Assembly (NCBI GenBank): GCA_025267735.1
Contig: CM046299.1
Coordinates: 24,330,468 to 24,394,467, forward strand
Origin: Mactra quadrangularis
Taxonomy: Eukaryota; Mollusca; Bivalvia; Venerida; Mactridae
DNA: 64,000 bases
Direction: 5' to 3'
Positions 61,688-64,000 of this stretch are shown piece after piece. The notes below the pieces were generated by a model. It was given only the letters and a program-made list of their open reading frames with translations, had not been told where the DNA came from and searched no databases. Within the stretch, counting starts at the first letter, position 1. Each line of letters begins with the position of its first letter. A program made the position numbers and the translations under genes.

Positions 61688-61801
61688 ATCCGGAACTCTA
61701 CGGCCATTCGCTACGAATATTATTCATTCATGAAAGGTCGAAGTGTTCCGAATGATTTATTATATGAATAATTCGTAGTGAATGGCCGAGGAGTTCCGAA
61801 T
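61688..61801. repeat. Inverted repeat ending CATTCGGAACTC
   Basis: CGGAACTCTACGGCCATTCG pairs with CGTAGTGAATGGCCGAGG-type sequence on the other side, arms about 37 bp, centre near 61744. The outer phrase GAGTTCCGAATG also occurs inside (GTGTTCCGAATG) and at about 47288, suggesting a dispersed miniature element. Confidence 0.75.
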
Positions 61802-62639
61802 GTAGCGTTTCGACAGTAAACATTGAAACCATCAAGACTTCAAGTAAATCTAATTCCAATATTTAACCAAGGAAATACGGTATGATGACGCGATTTATAT
61901 TTCTTTTAAAATGTAAACTTAATCGAGTGAAAAACATTAAACTACAAGATACTGCTGTAAACTCATTTTTATCGAAAGAATCACACGTACGTCAAAAATA
62001 CTAAATGCTGTATTAAAAATTCAGTTTTTTTATTTGATATTTAAATCGTCAAGATTTCACTCGATTTTTTGCGAAATGTAAACAGCACAGACACAATGGG
62101 CCGGAAACGTTTGACAATAAAAGGAAAGAGATGATTAGTTTCGGCAAATATTTCACTAGTTATTGAACACACCGAATGACATTTACGACGATTCGTGTTT
62201 TTGTGGTTATATGTAATTAATGTAGATTTCTTATAATTACATTCCGTCCACAGATGTCACAAAGATATTGGTAAAACTCTCTTTGGATTTTATGTCCAGA
62301 TTACAAAGAAGTATTGAACAATTTGTTTAGAATTTAGATTTTACATTGTTTAAAAAACTCATTAGCTTAGAAGGGGATTGTAAGAAATAAAAGATTTAAA
62401 GATAAATGACATCACGTGTTTGAAAGATAGGGTTTGACGTAATTGAGATTTGAACTGTTTTCATTCGTTGAAGTAAAACTTTAAACTTATACATGTACAT
62501 GTATAAGTAGCCACATCAAATACAAATCATTAATGTTTTCCATGGTTCTTTGTATTGATACACGAGGTTCAGGATTAAAAGGGGGTTACGCCTATACATA
62601 AATAAAGAACATGTAAATTCAAGCACGCGAGAATGGTTC

Positions 62640-62697
62640 GGTATTGTGAGTATTCCGGTTAACTGAGGTTCGGTTTTCTGAGTTTCCACTGTAATCC
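62640..62697. mobile_element. Possible pogo/Tigger-like transposon terminus
   Basis: On the minus strand it reads TTACAGTGGAAACTCAGAAA then ACCGAACCTCAGTTAACCGG. CAGTGGA followed by repeated C-G-N-N-TTAAC words is typical of pogo/Tigger terminal repeats. No opposite end was located. Confidence 0.35.
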
Positions 62698-62989
62698 TAA
62701 CTGCAACAAGTTTAAGTTGGTTATTTCACTTAGACGCATATAATGTGATTCATTTATATGTATACACATCATTTTGCTCACAGACTAGTTTCCATCATTT
62801 ATTTATTGGCTTGACCAGAGGTTATTTGTATACAATAGTATCCTAAGAGACTTGATAAAATCTTATATGCAGCAAGTATAGTTGACTATTTCACAAACTT
62901 AGCACGTTTATGTACCTTTTATACTGATTGAGAATGTACTGAACCCTATATCCTTGTATGGGATGATGCTTTAAGTTGTATTTCTACAT

Positions 62990-63165
62990 TTATTCAGCCA
63001 TGTAACAGTTTGATTAGATAATATGGAGAAGTTTCCGGCCTTGTGGAAGGATAGGTGAGTACTGGTTATAGACAAGGGTCCAGGAAAGCTAGGTTAGGTG
63101 CGCTGGACGCCGTAAAATGACCTAAATTGTGTTGACACGGCGTTAAACCCAGTAAAAAACAAAAA
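62990..63165 (+). mobile_element. SINE 3' fragment
   Basis: Ends GTTGACACGGCGTTAAACCC followed by an A-rich stretch, the same 3' end as 20812-21042. The 5' part is not recognisable. Confidence 0.5.
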
Positions 63166-63243
63166 CAACCATGTAACAGCGATCGGTTGTCATATCCACC
63201 TTATTTGATATGCCTGGATATCTTGTTTCAAACTTTTAATCTA

Positions 63244-63505
63244 GCACCACGCGGGTTTTAGCGCAGTTGGTAGTTCATCGGGATTTCGAATCTAGTTTTC
63301 GGAACAGGTTACGGGTTTGAATCTCACCCAGACCGTCATATCCTTCCATGGAACTTGACAATAATGTCAGTTGCTGGTCAGTGACTGACAACTGTTCTAC
63401 TAGATACGGAGGTGAGCGGGGAAATGATCAAAACATTTCACGACCAAACTTCACGGAGGTAAAAGAACTCACGACCCCTGCAAGAACCCTTTATGTATAT
63501 AGCCA
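63244..63505 (+). mobile_element. tRNA-derived SINE, full pol III head
   Basis: TTTTAGCGCAGTTGGTAG (A box) and TACGGGTTTGAATCTCACCC (B box) are well preserved. GGTCAGTGACTGACAACTG and CATTTCACGACCAAACTTCA then link it to family 2. The plus-strand frame at 63348-63530 lies inside it and is not a gene. Confidence 0.8.
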
Positions 63506-63914
63506 GGTTTCAAGTCTACGATTTACGTGAAATTTAGCAAAACTACAAAAAATGGGAAGTGATTACTAATCATGCACTTAATGTAAGTAAAAGTTATTGC
63601 TAGGGAAAACACAATTGAACATTAATTATACATTTCCTTGGTACAATGTAATTTTGCAGACTAAGTAAAATGTGAACAAATGAACACGTTCAATTGGTAC
63701 ATATTGCCTAAATCCATGTCAATTCATTAAGAAACAAAGTTTAAGAATGTCACCAATTTCAGTGTTACGTATTGATTAGCAACATGTTTTTGTTACATGA
63801 TGAATTGACTGGATTCTGTATAGCAATCTTCTGTGACATGGAAAAAATGGTGACATTTGTATAATTTGTACAATACTGCTGCGTGTTCAGTAACGACTGT
63901 AAGCTAACGTTACG

Positions 63915-64000
63915 GGTGCAGGAGAACTCAACCCGAAGACAACTCAACCCGTGCAAAACTCACCTCAAAGTTGAGACAACTCAATCCGTTAGTAGGGGAT
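63915..64000. repeat. Degenerate GACAACTCAACCCG repeats at window edge
   Basis: Imperfect copies of GARAACTCAACCCG recur from about 63920 to the end. A short tandem repeat or transposon terminus that continues beyond the window. Confidence 0.4.

Overview
The window looks like AT-rich, gene-poor nuclear DNA from an invertebrate, most likely a bivalve mollusc. The evidence is spliced genes with long introns, several tRNA-derived SINE families (some with a GGCGTTAAACCC-type 3' end of the kind common in bivalves), Tc1-like and other DNA transposon remnants, a non-LTR retrotransposon and many short inverted-repeat elements. The lineage is an inference; no species-specific marker was seen.

Only two host genes can be supported, both on the minus strand. 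FBXL7 (F-box/leucine-rich-repeat protein 7, the substrate receptor of an SCF ubiquitin ligase) has two certain coding exons at 22772-21885 and 16479-15749. They join in frame across a 5.4-kb intron. A tiny, phase-matched candidate first coding exon at 28992-28977 would complete a 544-residue protein. The second gene is seen only as its first coding exon (6286-6187). It encodes the start of a nucleoredoxin/tryparedoxin-like thioredoxin-fold protein, with a TATA box about 140 bp upstream and a consensus splice donor. The remaining exons must lie beyond position 1.

Layout: 1-4540 is a cluster of decayed Tc1/mariner copies, including a perfect three-copy 360-bp tandem repeat. 4900-5600 is a long (CT)n tract. 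6187-6431 is the nucleoredoxin-like 5' end. 6600-13400 holds short DNA-transposon derivatives, a 285-bp duplication and a 29-bp minisatellite. 13400-29300 is the FBXL7 locus with transposons in its introns. 29300-38700 is mostly unexplained AT-rich DNA with one complete 704-bp terminal-inverted-repeat element. 38727-40682 is a 5'-truncated non-LTR element. 40801-41542 is a large foldback palindrome. 42000-64000 is mainly transposon-derived, including two miniature elements with TWA target duplications and a 2.8-kb element that is the likely parent of the 340-bp element at 6.6 kb.

No rRNA, functional tRNA, CRISPR or bacterial-type operon was seen. The two genes have no evident functional link beyond sharing a strand.
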